From contig DATGZX010000166.1 of assembly GCA_035296965.1 (NCBI GenBank), positions 1 to 60,552 on the forward strand: DNA of 60,552 nucleotides, written 5' to 3'. Position numbers and translations under genes: made by a program. Under the pieces are notes generated by a model that was not told the DNA's origin, did not search any database, and worked only from the letters and a program-made list of their open reading frames with translations. Numbering within the stretch: the first letter of the stretch is position 1; each line of letters opens with the position of its first letter. Below are positions 1 through 8,172 of this stretch, in pieces. This DNA comes from DATGZX01 sp035296965. Lineage in GTDB: Bacteria; Planctomycetota; Planctomycetia; Gemmatales; Gemmataceae.

Positions 1-3
1 GAC

Positions 4-131
4 TCGTTTAACCGCGAGCCAGCGGCGAGCGCGTGAACGGACAGCACACCAGTGGCCTTCAGTTTGTGCCGTGAAAGGTGGTTGCAAATGGGATTCTGTG
101 ACGCGCTCCCCTTCGGGTCGCGGTTAAACGA
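4..131. repeat. MITE-like palindromic element with 14-bp inverted ends
   Basis: The 14-base ends TCGTTTAACCGCGA (4-17) and TCGCGGTTAAACGA (118-131) are perfect inverted repeats enclosing about 100 bases with no convincing gene. A non-coding unit with perfect short inverted ends resembles a miniature inverted-repeat element. It lies just upstream of the first gene, so it may also affect transcript ends. A partial relative, CTCGTTTAACC, occurs near 3202. No target-site duplication is visible. Confidence 0.6.
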
Positions 132-165
132 TTCGACGGCAAGCCTAATTTCGAGGTGAATTGCA

Positions 166-471
166 ATGGCCGATCCTCATATTGAACCTGCCAAGGAACA
201 ACGTCTCCTGCGCAACGCCCGCCGCGAGAGTTTGGTCATTTTGTCGCTCTTCGCCGCATGCCTGATCTGGAGCGTGACTTCCGCATACGTCCTTGGCTAT
301 GGCCTGCCTGCCGCGGAGTTGAGTTTGATTCTGGGCATGCCGAGCTGGGTTTTCTGGAGCGTCGTATTGCCGTGGGGGCTCTGCCTGGTGTTCTCCGTCT
401 GGTTCTGCTTTGGTTTCATGGCGGACGACGACCTTGGCAAGGATCCAGAAGAAGGCGAGGAGCATGCTTAG
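166..471 (+). CDS. YhdT/DUF997-type small membrane protein
   Basis: This 101-residue protein has two clear hydrophobic segments, at about residues 24-47 and 60-85, with a basic N-terminus (KEQRLLRNARRES) and an acidic tail (DDDLGKDPEEGEE). The layout matches the YhdT (DUF997) family, whose E. coli member is encoded directly upstream of the sodium/pantothenate symporter gene panF. Here too the next gene is a sodium:solute symporter, and the two reading frames overlap by 8 bases, which implies translational coupling. The likely role is a small accessory partner of that symporter in the cytoplasmic membrane. The family call rests on length, topology and context. Confidence 0.8.
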   Translation: MADPHIEPAKEQRLLRNARRESLVILSLFAACLIWSVTSAYVLGYGLPAAELSLILGMPSWVFWSVVLPWGLCLVFSVWFCFGFMADDDLGKDPEEGEEHA

Positions 472-2158
472 TCTTCTGGCAAGCGGAGCTGATGCCGTCA
501 CGGCGTCGCCGTATACGCTGGTCGCGTTCGGCGCCTACATGGGTGGCGTCTTCCTCCTGGGCGGAATCTCGCACCACCTGCTCAAACGCGGCTCCTTCCT
601 CAAGGAGTATTTCCTGGGCGACCGCCAGCTCAACGCCTGGGTGCTGGGCCTGACCTACGTCGCCACCTCGGTCAGCGCCGGCAGCTTCGTCGGCTTTCCC
701 TCACTGATCTATCGCAACGGCTGGATCATGGCGCTGTGGATCGCCGGCTACATGGTCGCGGGCCTGGTGAGCAAAGGAGTGCTGGCAAAACGACTTAACC
801 AGGTCTCTCGCTTGTCCGGCTCCATTACGGTTCCCGACGTGCTCCGCGACCGCTTTCAAAGCCCAGCTTTGGGTTTGTTCGCCAGCATTTTTCTGTTGAT
901 TTTCTTGCTCTTCAACCTCGTCGGCCAGTTCAAAGCCGGCGGGCTGATCATGCAGCAAGCGTCCGGCGGCGTCACTGAGACCACGGGCTATCAAGCACTT
1001 CGTGGAGCGACAGCCAGCACCCTGAAGGCCACCCATGTATGGAGGGAAGACGGCGCCGATGCGGACGGCTTCTATGGACTCCGCTACCCGGACTATGTCC
1101 TGGGCATCATCATCTTCTCGCTGACGGTCGTCGCCTACACCACCTACGGCGGCTTCTGGGCGGTGACTTGGACAGACGTGCTTCAAGGCGTGGTGATTGT
1201 AGCCGGAGCCCTGCTGCTCATGTTCCTGGCCCTCTCCAAGGTCGGCGGCTTGACAGCAGCCTCGCACAAGCTGCAAGAAGTCGATCCGCGCTTGCTGACC
1301 GGGCCCGGCCCCGACGACTATCTAGGCCCCGGCCTGGCAGTCTCCTTCTTCTTCCTGTGGACGATCGGCAATATGGGCCAGCCTGTCGGCATGGTGCGCT
1401 TGATGGCTTGCCGCGACACGCCGACGCTGCGCACCTCACTCTTCATGATCGGCTTCTACTATGCTCTCATCTATCTGCCGCTCGTCGTCACGTTTGTCTG
1501 CGCGCGGGCCCTCTATCCGACGGAGTACCTGAAACACTCCGACAGCATCATGCCGGCGATGGCCCTGAACGTGACTTCCGAATGGCCGCTCCTTGGAGGA
1601 TTGATCCTGGCAGCGCCCTACGCGGCCGCCATGTCGGCCGTGGCGGGCTACTTGCTGCTTATGAGTTCCAGCCTGGTGCGCGACATCTATCAGCGCAACA
1701 TCAACCCGGCCGTGTCGCCGCGCATGGTGCGCGGCATCAGCTACGGCACCACAGCCGTGGTCGGCCTCATCGTTACGATTGGGGCGCTCTGGCCACCCGC
1801 CTTTTTGCAGTACCTCATCATCTTCACCGGCGCGGGCATGGCATGCACGTATGTCGGTCCGACCGTCCTGGCCCTGTACTGGCGGCGCGCCACCCGAGCC
1901 GGCGCGCTCGCCTCGTTGCTAAGCGGCTTTTTGACGCTCTCGACGCTCTGGGTGTTGGGCTGCATGGGAGTAGGCAAGGAGGGCAAGACAGGTCCGGCCG
2001 GCGAAACCTTCGCACCCGTCTATCTGTTCGGCCTCGACCCGCTTATTTACGGTTTGATCATTTCGCTCGTTCTGGGCGTGATCGTCAGCCTGATCACCGC
2101 TCCCTTGCCGCAGAAACACGTCGATCGCTACTTCCTGGAAGCGGGTCCCTCGACTTGA
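464..2158 (+). CDS. Sodium:solute symporter family protein (PanF-like)
   Basis: The product is a 564-residue polytopic membrane protein with about 13 hydrophobic segments and the SSS-family architecture. It would couple import of an organic solute to sodium entry; the YhdT partner suggests a PanF-like (pantothenate) or related substrate, which sequence alone cannot settle. I chose ATG 464 because GGCGAGGAGC lies directly upstream and the start overlaps the stop of the YhdT-like gene. An upstream in-frame ATG at 410 would run deep into that gene. A hydrophilic insert at about residues 168-205 is longer than I would expect in PanF. The C-terminus ends in a short soluble tail. Confidence 0.85.
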   Translation: MLSLLASGADAVTASPYTLVAFGAYMGGVFLLGGISHHLLKRGSFLKEYFLGDRQLNAWVLGLTYVATSVSAGSFVGFPSLIYRNGWIMALWIAGYMVAGLVSKGVLAKRLNQVSRLSGSITVPDVLRDRFQSPALGLFASIFLLIFLLFNLVGQFKAGGLIMQQASGGVTETTGYQALRGATASTLKATHVWREDGADADGFYGLRYPDYVLGIIIFSLTVVAYTTYGGFWAVTWTDVLQGVVIVAGALLLMFLALSKVGGLTAASHKLQEVDPRLLTGPGPDDYLGPGLAVSFFFLWTIGNMGQPVGMVRLMACRDTPTLRTSLFMIGFYYALIYLPLVVTFVCARALYPTEYLKHSDSIMPAMALNVTSEWPLLGGLILAAPYAAAMSAVAGYLLLMSSSLVRDIYQRNINPAVSPRMVRGISYGTTAVVGLIVTIGALWPPAFLQYLIIFTGAGMACTYVGPTVLALYWRRATRAGALASLLSGFLTLSTLWVLGCMGVGKEGKTGPAGETFAPVYLFGLDPLIYGLIISLVLGVIVSLITAPLPQKHVDRYFLEAGPST

Positions 2159-2214
2159 CTCGGTTCACCGCAGGCCTTATAGTCCCCACCCTTTCCGCCC
2201 CGTGGGGATTGAGC

Positions 2215-3192
2215 ATGTTCAGATGGACCCTATTTGTCGTCGCCACCTTCGCCTCGACCGGCTGCTTCAACAGCCTGCTGCTTACGCCCACCAACAGCAG
2301 CGGCCCCGTCGAGGAGACCGTGATCACCGACCCGGAACACTGGTACTGCCGGGATAAGGTCGCAATCATCGACGTCGAAGGCCTGATCATGAACGCCCGC
2401 AGCAGCGGCATGTTTGGCAGCGGCGACAACCCGTTATCCCTGTTCCGCGAACGCCTCGATGCGGCGGCCGACGACAAGCACGTCAAAGCCGTGGTGTTGC
2501 GTATCAACAGTCCCGGCGGCGCAGTCACCGCCAGCGACATCATGTATCAAGAGGTGCTCAGCTTCCGCCGCGATACGCACAAACCGGTCGTCGCCTGCAT
2601 GATGGACGTGGCGGCCAGCGGTGCTTACTACCTGGCGATGGGCTGCGACAAGGTGTACGCACATCCCACGACGGTCACCGGCAGCATCGGCGTGATCATG
2701 AGCCTCTACAACGCCAGCGGCCTGTTCGCGAAGATCGGCGTAAGCAGCGACCCAATCAAATCGGGTCCGAACAAAGACATCGGCAATCCCGGCCGGCCCA
2801 TGACACCGGAAGAGCACGCCATCTTGCAAGGACTGGTCGACAGCTTCTACGGTCAGTTCGTGCACGTGGTCGCCGAGGGCCGGCGCATGCCCGAAGACCA
2901 TGTCCGCACGCTGGCCGACGGTCGCGTCTACAGTGGCACCGACGCCCAGAAACTCGGCCTGGTCGATGTGGTCGGCTACCTGCCGGACGCCATTCAAGCT
3001 GCGATGGACATGGCCTGCATCAAGGATGCCGAGATTGTCGCCTACGACCGCTGCGAAGGCTACCGAGGCAGCATCTACGCTGCCATGCCCAAGATCCCAA
3101 GCCAGATCAACGTGAAGCTCGACCTGCCGGGACTGAGCAACCCGAGCGGGGCGGCGTTCATGTATGTCTGGGAACCGGGCGTTGCGCATTAG
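2215..3192 (+). CDS. S49 family signal-peptide-peptidase-like serine protease, lipoprotein
   Basis: This 325-residue protein begins with a hydrophobic segment ending in a lipobox (ASTGC, Cys at about residue 19), so it is probably membrane-anchored. The protease core shows VLRINSPGG followed by DVAASGAYY and VTGSIGVI, which define the S49 (SppA) fold. By comparison with the short SppA enzymes the nucleophile is Ser135 (AASGAYY) and the general base is Lys187 (GPNKDIG). Its length fits one S49 domain, unlike the double-domain E. coli SppA. The frame is open far upstream, but that part is an antisense-like shadow of the symporter gene; ATG 2215 is the sensible start. The likely role is cleavage of peptides left in the membrane. 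Confidence 0.88.
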   Translation: MFRWTLFVVATFASTGCFNSLLLTPTNSSGPVEETVITDPEHWYCRDKVAIIDVEGLIMNARSSGMFGSGDNPLSLFRERLDAAADDKHVKAVVLRINSPGGAVTASDIMYQEVLSFRRDTHKPVVACMMDVAASGAYYLAMGCDKVYAHPTTVTGSIGVIMSLYNASGLFAKIGVSSDPIKSGPNKDIGNPGRPMTPEEHAILQGLVDSFYGQFVHVVAEGRRMPEDHVRTLADGRVYSGTDAQKLGLVDVVGYLPDAIQAAMDMACIKDAEIVAYDRCEGYRGSIYAAMPKIPSQINVKLDLPGLSNPSGAAFMYVWEPGVAH

Positions 3193-3275
3193 TCTCATGT
3201 CTCGTTTAACCCCCTTTTCACGTCAAATCTAGAAAACGCCGCCTGGCAGCGCGTTACGTATAACATCTTCGGCCC

Positions 3276-3339
3276 TTCACTCGGCCCCTTACAGGGCACG
3301 GCTCGCCGGCGAGCCGAGCCCCGTGAGGGGCCGGGTGAA
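3276..3339. repeat. Long GC-rich cruciform between genes
   Basis: The bases form a nested palindrome. Outer arms TTCACTCGGCCCC and GGGGCCGGGTGAA pair with one or two mismatches, and the centre CGGCTCGCCGGCGAGCCG is a perfect 18-base palindrome. It sits between the S49 protease and the DUF4432 gene. There is no T-run, so a Rho-independent terminator is not certain. A structured transcript end or an inserted palindromic repeat are both possible. Confidence 0.6.
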
Positions 3340-3412
3340 GAGATAGCAGAAGATCGACTCCCAAATTCGACCAGTGCACCCGTACAACTGTAGATTGCTG
3401 GAGACCTGCAGA

Positions 3413-4615
3413 ATGACGCGCTACAAAACCTGGACTCTCACCGACGCCTTCAACGACGTCTGGCTCGACAGCTTTGCCGTCGGCAACGACAGTTTGAGGC
3501 TGCCGACGCCGCACGACTGGTCGATTCGGAAGCGCACGTTGCGCGGCGGGCTCCGCGACGGGATCGACCTGGTGGAAGTGCACAATGGTGCGCTCTCCTA
3601 CTCGGTGCTGCCGACCCGCGGCATGGGGCTATGGCGGGGGGAATATCGCGGCAACTTCCTCGGTTGGCGTGCGCCGGTGCTCGGGCCGGTGCATCCCAAG
3701 TTTGTCCATCTCGACGAACGCGGCGGGCTTGGTTGGCTCGGCGGCTTCGATGAGCTGCTCTGCCGCTGCGGCCTGACTTCGAATGGGCCCCCAGGAGAAG
3801 ATGTCGTCACGGATAAGACGGGGCAAACGACGCGGAGCAAGCTGACGCTGCACGGCCGGATTGCCAATCAGCCCGCTCACTATGTCGAAGTGCGCGTGAA
3901 CCTCGATCCGCCGCACGAGCTGAGCGTCATCGGGCAAGTCGAGGAGGGTTGTCTCTTCTTTCCGCATCTGGCGCTGACCACGACGATCACGACTGTGCCT
4001 GGCTCGCACCGCATCGTCATCCACGACATCGTCGAAAATCGTGGTGCCGAGCCTGCCGAGCTGGAGATCCTGTACCACTGCAATATTGGACCTCCGTTCC
4101 TGGAAGCAGGCAGCCGGGTTGTCGCCCCCATTCGAGAGCTGGCGCCGCAGACGCCGCGCGCCGCGGAGGGAATCGATACGTTTGATACCTACCCCGGTCC
4201 CACAGCCGGATTCACCGAGCAGGTTTACGCCTATGAGCTGCTGAGCGATGCGGCGGGGCGAACCCTGGCGATGCTTTACAACTCGGCGGCAGATCGCGGC
4301 CTGGCGCTGCGCTGGAACCAGAGCGATTTGCCTTGTTTCACCGTCTGGCGAAACTGTGCGGCCGCCGAAGACGGCTACGTCACCGGCCTGGAGCCGGCAA
4401 CCAACTTCACGAATTTCAAGAGCTTCGAACGCGAACGTGGACGCGTGCGCCTTCTTCCGCCCGGCGGGCGCTGGGAGAGCAGTGTGAGCCTGGAAGTGCA
4501 CGACACGGCAGCCGGCGTATCGAAACTGATGGCGGAGATCGTCGCGCTCCAGGCCCATGAGAAACCGAAGATCCACCGCACGCCGTACGCCCGGTTTTCC
4601 GCAGCAGGCAGTTGA
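3413..4615 (+). CDS. DUF4432 family protein (aldose-1-epimerase fold)
   Basis: The 400-residue product contains SYSVLPTRGMGLWRGEYRG, followed by GWRAPVLGPVHPKFV and GGLGWLGGFDELLCRCGL. These blocks are typical of DUF4432, a branch of the galactose-mutarotase-like beta-sandwich superfamily that binds sugars. A further segment (GLEPATNFTNFKSFERERGR) fits the C-terminal part of that fold. There is no signal peptide, so it should be cytoplasmic. ATG 3413 follows a GGAGA about 10 bases upstream and starts the conserved N-terminus MTRYKTWTLTDA; an in-frame ATG at 3374 is less likely. Substrate and reaction are unknown, and the neighbours give no pathway clue. Confidence 0.82.
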   Translation: MTRYKTWTLTDAFNDVWLDSFAVGNDSLRLPTPHDWSIRKRTLRGGLRDGIDLVEVHNGALSYSVLPTRGMGLWRGEYRGNFLGWRAPVLGPVHPKFVHLDERGGLGWLGGFDELLCRCGLTSNGPPGEDVVTDKTGQTTRSKLTLHGRIANQPAHYVEVRVNLDPPHELSVIGQVEEGCLFFPHLALTTTITTVPGSHRIVIHDIVENRGAEPAELEILYHCNIGPPFLEAGSRVVAPIRELAPQTPRAAEGIDTFDTYPGPTAGFTEQVYAYELLSDAAGRTLAMLYNSAADRGLALRWNQSDLPCFTVWRNCAAAEDGYVTGLEPATNFTNFKSFERERGRVRLLPPGGRWESSVSLEVHDTAAGVSKLMAEIVALQAHEKPKIHRTPYARFSAAGS

Positions 4616-5405
4616 ACCAATACGGCGTCAGAATCCCTCCCCAGCGAAAAGGGCATGATAGCTTCTCTTTTCCGAAATCCGCACTATGCAAAAATCGCGG
4701 AAAACACGCGTTTTTTGGCATCGCCTAAGCATATTGAGAATGGGGCCCCCGCGAAATGCCAGGTCGAGGCCCCAGAAAGTGTCAAAAACACGGGCTTTTT
4801 GCGTGGTGGTCATTTTGGGACTAAAAAGGCCCTTGGCGCAAAATGTGTTTGGGAGGCGAATTTCACGCGATATTAGGGATTCTTTAATTCTTCATTTTCG
4901 GACGGGCCGCTTCTCATGACGAGCTCGATTCCCTGGAAAAATCCGCAAAAACGCTCGGCTGGGGATCTCGTCGATCGCAAGGGGACCGATAGTCTATCCA
5001 AGACATGTCGTCTGGGGTGCGTCCGCGAAGGTGCCAATTTTGACCGTGCAAGGCAGCCAGACAGCTGCATAGTTGTCTTGTCGAAATCTGTCCAAGCAGA
5101 TCGAGCCCGACAGCCGCGATCGGCCCAGGGAATTCTCCGAGCCTGCGCTGATCCCGAAGGATGACCTGATCCAAAAGCTCGACGCCGTGATCCGCGAGAC
5201 AGACTTGATCCTGGCCTTTTCTCGGCTCCCTTGCAGATTGAGCTTCCGATCCGTACAGTAAGCGATGCTTTCACAGTAGCCCATGAGCTTTACGGCTTGC
5301 AGGCTCGTCAACAAGGTGCCCTACGATATTGCTGTGTGGAAGCCTATTGCCTGGACGTTCCGGGCTACATGTGTTCCAAACGACGCACCGCAGGGAGATC
5401 TTTCG
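4616..5405. other. Intergenic region with AT-rich repeat motifs
   Basis: No convincing gene was found in this 790-base gap. From 4680 to 4870 it carries short motifs that recur at 13790-13930: AAACACGGGCTTTTT (about 4795) and CATTTTGGGACTAAA (about 4811-4825), with a degenerate AAAACACGCGTTTTTTGG near 4700. These AT-rich blocks contrast with the surrounding GC-rich DNA. The remainder (4900-5400) has short open frames but no conserved product and no plausible ribosome-binding site. Confidence 0.5.
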
Positions 5406-6161
5406 ATGAGACGCATGTTCCTAAAGTGCGCCGGCACACTCCTCTTGGCTGGCACCTGGATGATGCCCGCGATGGGGGGAATCATCGAGTACGGCAACGA
5501 AAATGTTCTGAACAGCGGGGCAACCTACCCCAGCGATCCAAAGGCTGGGGCGACTCTCCAGGGCCTGGCAGCAAATGTTGTAACTGACGCCTCACTGTTC
5601 CTCGGTCATGGGTTTCCCTTCAGTCCTTCCCCTGGAGACTTTCCCGGCACTGACCAGATTTATGTGGGCAGTGTCCAAACGGCTTCTCATGATGGCTATT
5701 CAAGTAGCCCCCAGCGCATCAATGGACCTCAAGTCCTCGTCTTGAACTACAGCAGCCTCGTTCCCGCTGGCCAGACTGTCAGCACACTGACCTTGGGGAT
5801 TGCCGCTGACGATTTTCAGAATCCGGTTTTCGGTCAGCCTTTCATCGCGACAATCAATGGAACCGTCGATGCGGCCCTCACGGCGAAGCTGAACAGCTTG
5901 AACGAAACGGGACCTGTGGTGCACTTCTTTACGATTGGCATTGATCCCTCGACGCTGCTTGGCACGAACACGCTCACGCTGACAATCGATGAAGGCGGCG
6001 ACGGCGGCGACGGCTGGGCCGTAGACTTCCTCACGGTTGGCGTTACCACTCAGGCGTCTGCCGTTCCAGAGCCATCGGGCATTGCACTGCTTGGTTGCGG
6101 CCTCTTCGCGATCGGCTGCTGCAAGTGGCGAAACCGGCGCAGGACTGGAGAGCAACCATAG
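5406..6161 (+). CDS. PEP-CTERM sorting domain protein
   Basis: This 251-residue exported protein starts with a signal peptide (MRRMFLKCAGTLLLAGTWMM, ending near AMGG). It ends with VPEPSGIALLGCGLFAIG followed by a basic cluster (KWRNRRR), which is the PEP-CTERM pattern: a PEP motif, one membrane helix and a basic tail. Such proteins are thought to be handled by an exosortase and moved to the cell surface or matrix. The central 200 residues look beta-rich, with runs such as TNTLTLTIDEGGDGGDG, and resemble no family I can name. The start at 5406 is preceded by GGGAG. No exosortase gene lies in the window, so the sorting enzyme must be encoded elsewhere. Confidence 0.8.
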   Translation: MRRMFLKCAGTLLLAGTWMMPAMGGIIEYGNENVLNSGATYPSDPKAGATLQGLAANVVTDASLFLGHGFPFSPSPGDFPGTDQIYVGSVQTASHDGYSSSPQRINGPQVLVLNYSSLVPAGQTVSTLTLGIAADDFQNPVFGQPFIATINGTVDAALTAKLNSLNETGPVVHFFTIGIDPSTLLGTNTLTLTIDEGGDGGDGWAVDFLTVGVTTQASAVPEPSGIALLGCGLFAIGCCKWRNRRRTGEQP

Positions 6162-6162
6162 C

Positions 6163-6308
6163 GTGCGTGAACCACGCTCGCGCCGACGCGCCGAAAGATG
6201 GCGGCGTCGCCTTCTCGGAGGTGCGGGTCTTATCCTAGCCTTTGATAGTAACCGACGCGCAGGCATGAGACCCTGAACTAGTGCGTCGGCGCGAGTACGT
6301 TTGCCGCA
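6163..6308. repeat. MITE-like element, GTGCGTCGGCGCGAG family (copy 1)
   Basis: The left end (6163-6192) contains CTCGCGCCGACGCGCC and the right end (6281-6308) reads GTGCGTCGGCGCGAGTACG, which is inverted relative to it. The interior holds TTCTCGGAGGTGC, also found in the copy at 7206-7372 as TTCTCGAAGGTGC. It fills the gap between the convergent PEP-CTERM gene and the lipoprotein gene. This copy is more degenerate than the second one. Confidence 0.6.
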
Positions 6309-6320
6309 TCTGCCGCCTAT

Positions 6321-7025
6321 TTACTCTTTCTTCAGCACACGAAAGCTATCGCCGATCGAGTTTGCGATATCGGCGTTTTGGTCCGCCTGATCAGCAGTCG
6401 TCGTGAGGCCCAGCACAAAATACACCTTATCGGTCACATAATAGTACTGGACGATGGCCAGGTTTGTCGGTCGGCCGTCCAACCCGGCCATTTGGAAGCT
6501 GAATCGAATGCGTTCGGCTCCCAGGTGCGGTGTAGTCTTTGGTTCCCGATCAATGGCGCTGGTTAGTTTGAAAACGCTTTGAATTTGTCCGACGTTGAGG
6601 TCCGTGATCGAGGCCAGCGTAGCTCCAGCGGGAAGCATTGCCTTGGCGATCGTGACGTTCGTGCCTGAGCCTGTTGCCGCCGCTTGTTTGTCGAAGCCAA
6701 AGAACTTGATTCCGGACCTTACTTGTTTGCGAAAGGATTCACCAAAGCTCGCTAATGCCGGGTTGGCCGTCACCAATTTTGCGATCATTTCATCCATGTT
6801 CTGCGAACTCACCTCCATATGGACCCAGTCGGGCGGGAGGGCCACGGCAAATCCCTCCGCCGGCACTTCATACAGGGGCCAGTCATTCTCAGCTTTCACC
6901 TTGGAAACGGGCAGGGACTTCAACCCAAAAGCGCTTGCCGGGGCCGAGCGCTTATTGCAGCCCCCCACGGCCAGGAACACCAAAACCACAAGCACGAACC
7001 ACCTGGCCCTATCTGTTACATTCAT
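6321..7025 (-). CDS. Hypothetical lipoprotein, possibly PsbP/DUF1795-like
   Basis: The product is 234 residues with a lipoprotein signal (hydrophobic segment ending VGGC, then NKRSAPAS). The mature part begins with YEVPAEGFAVALPPDWVHME, which resembles the start of the PsbP/DUF1795 fold. It ends with VYFVLGLTTTADQADQ and a DSFRVL motif also common in that fold. This is pattern matching and only moderately sure. ATG 7025 is chosen because GAGGAAC lies upstream, whereas the ATG at 7043 has no ribosome-binding site. It is a single-gene unit convergent with the PEP-CTERM gene. Confidence 0.6.
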   Translation of the reverse strand: MNVTDRARWFVLVVLVFLAVGGCNKRSAPASAFGLKSLPVSKVKAENDWPLYEVPAEGFAVALPPDWVHMEVSSQNMDEMIAKLVTANPALASFGESFRKQVRSGIKFFGFDKQAAATGSGTNVTIAKAMLPAGATLASITDLNVGQIQSVFKLTSAIDREPKTTPHLGAERIRFSFQMAGLDGRPTNLAIVQYYYVTDKVYFVLGLTTTADQADQNADIANSIGDSFRVLKKE

Positions 7026-7205
7026 GATGGGTAAGTTCCTCATTCATTCGAAATACTGGTCGTAAGTCGTGAGTATTGTAGTCGGGCATGGAGCCAAGTC
7101 CATTGAGCAGGCCGGGGGCTTGGCTATGTGCTCAGCAGCAATGGAACCGGGCTTTCAGCTTGCTGCCGGAGCCGTAAACCGCACCAACGCCGGCGACCGT
7201 AGACC

Positions 7206-7372
7206 GTAGGGTGCGTCAAGCGTACTTGCGCCGACGCGCCGTTCCAAGCAGAAGTAGGGTGCGACGTGTTCTCGAAGGTGCACCTTTTTTGGTCCAGTCA
7301 TTGAATGAAAGCGGCGCGAAAGCACCGCCCTCGGAATGGTGCGTCGGCGCGAGTACGCTTGACACACCCTAC
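7206..7372. repeat. MITE-like element, GTGCGTCGGCGCGAG family (copy 2, best preserved)
   Basis: The element is 167 bases long with 35-base inverted ends. The left end 7206-7240 begins GTAGGGTGCGTCAAGCG and the right end 7338-7372 ends CGCTTGACACACCCTAC. The two ends match at about 32 of 35 positions. The interior has no open frame of note. The right end supplies the stop codon (TAG, 7369-7371 on the minus strand) of the adjacent Uma2 gene. Related copies lie at 6163-6308 and near 31819-31960. The rest of the gap (7026-7205) shows nothing recognisable. Confidence 0.75.
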
Positions 7373-8016
7373 AAGCTATCCCCAGGCTCGGCAAACAGTT
7401 CTTTCAACGGCAATTCAAACCCTGGCAATACTTTGCCGCCTTGGAGAGCTTCCCCTTCGCGCAGCACGGTACCGCGTCCCGGTTTTGTGAACACTTTCAC
7501 CGTATGATCGCTCGGGTAGACGTACCAAACCAGGCGCGTTCCAGCAGCGAAATAGTCGTGCAGCTTGCGATCCATTTCGCGCGCCGTGTTGTTCGGGCTG
7601 AGGACCTCGACGGCAAGGTCGGGCGCCAAATTCGCCATGGGCTTCCGAGGTACTCGTTTGGAGCCGAGCCGCTTCCAGCTCATGAAGGACACATCTGGGA
7701 TACGCACCAAACCGGGTGCTAAACGCACCATGCCATCGGCCCCAAGCACGAATCCCAGGTCGTGTTGATCGACAAAATTCCCAAGGAGCCTCAGAAGCAG
7801 CGCGGCCAAATAGGATTCGTAAAGACCCATGGTCTTCTCCACCAGCACTCCATCGACCAGCTCGTAAAGTCGGTCTTCGCGCAGATGGATTCTTACGACA
7901 TCCTCTTCTGTTGCAGTGCCCGGAGCCGGATCAAGTCGGATGCGATTCAAGGGTAGTGGCCCAAATTGTTCCAGCAGGTCGGCAACTGTCAAATCTGGAA
8001 TGGTTGGAGCGTCCAT
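7369..8016 (-). CDS. Uma2 family endonuclease-fold protein (DUF820)
   Basis: The 215-residue protein has the Uma2 layout: an N-terminal ELVDGVLVEKTMG block, the motif RIPDVSFMSWKRL, then PDLAVEVLSPNNTAREMDRK and LVWYVYPSDHTVKVF. This is the PD-(D/E)XK nuclease fold that is expanded in planctomycetes and cyanobacteria; its physiological role is unknown. ATG 8016 is preceded by GAGAGGG, which is better than the in-frame ATG at 8046. The final codons lie within the terminal repeat of a MITE-like element, so the natural C-terminus may have been altered by a few residues. Confidence 0.8.
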   Translation of the reverse strand: MDAPTIPDLTVADLLEQFGPLPLNRIRLDPAPGTATEEDVVRIHLREDRLYELVDGVLVEKTMGLYESYLAALLLRLLGNFVDQHDLGFVLGADGMVRLAPGLVRIPDVSFMSWKRLGSKRVPRKPMANLAPDLAVEVLSPNNTAREMDRKLHDYFAAGTRLVWYVYPSDHTVKVFTKPGRGTVLREGEALQGGKVLPGFELPLKELFAEPGDSL

Positions 8017-8172
8017 CAGCGGTCCCTCTCCGAAGGAAGAAGCCATCTCATTATGCGCCCTGCGCAGGCAAACGACAATGAGGCTGCTGTTGCTTGAGAT
8101 AGATGGCCGCCGAACACGGCCATGGCGGAAATTCGGAGGCCCGATCTGGGCAAATCCGCCCCGGCTCGTTCG

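Noticed and set aside
1039..2214. Apparent long N-terminal extension of the S49 protease
   Set aside because: This stretch overlaps the symporter gene in another frame and encodes an arginine/histidine-rich shadow; the lipoprotein signal starts at 2215.
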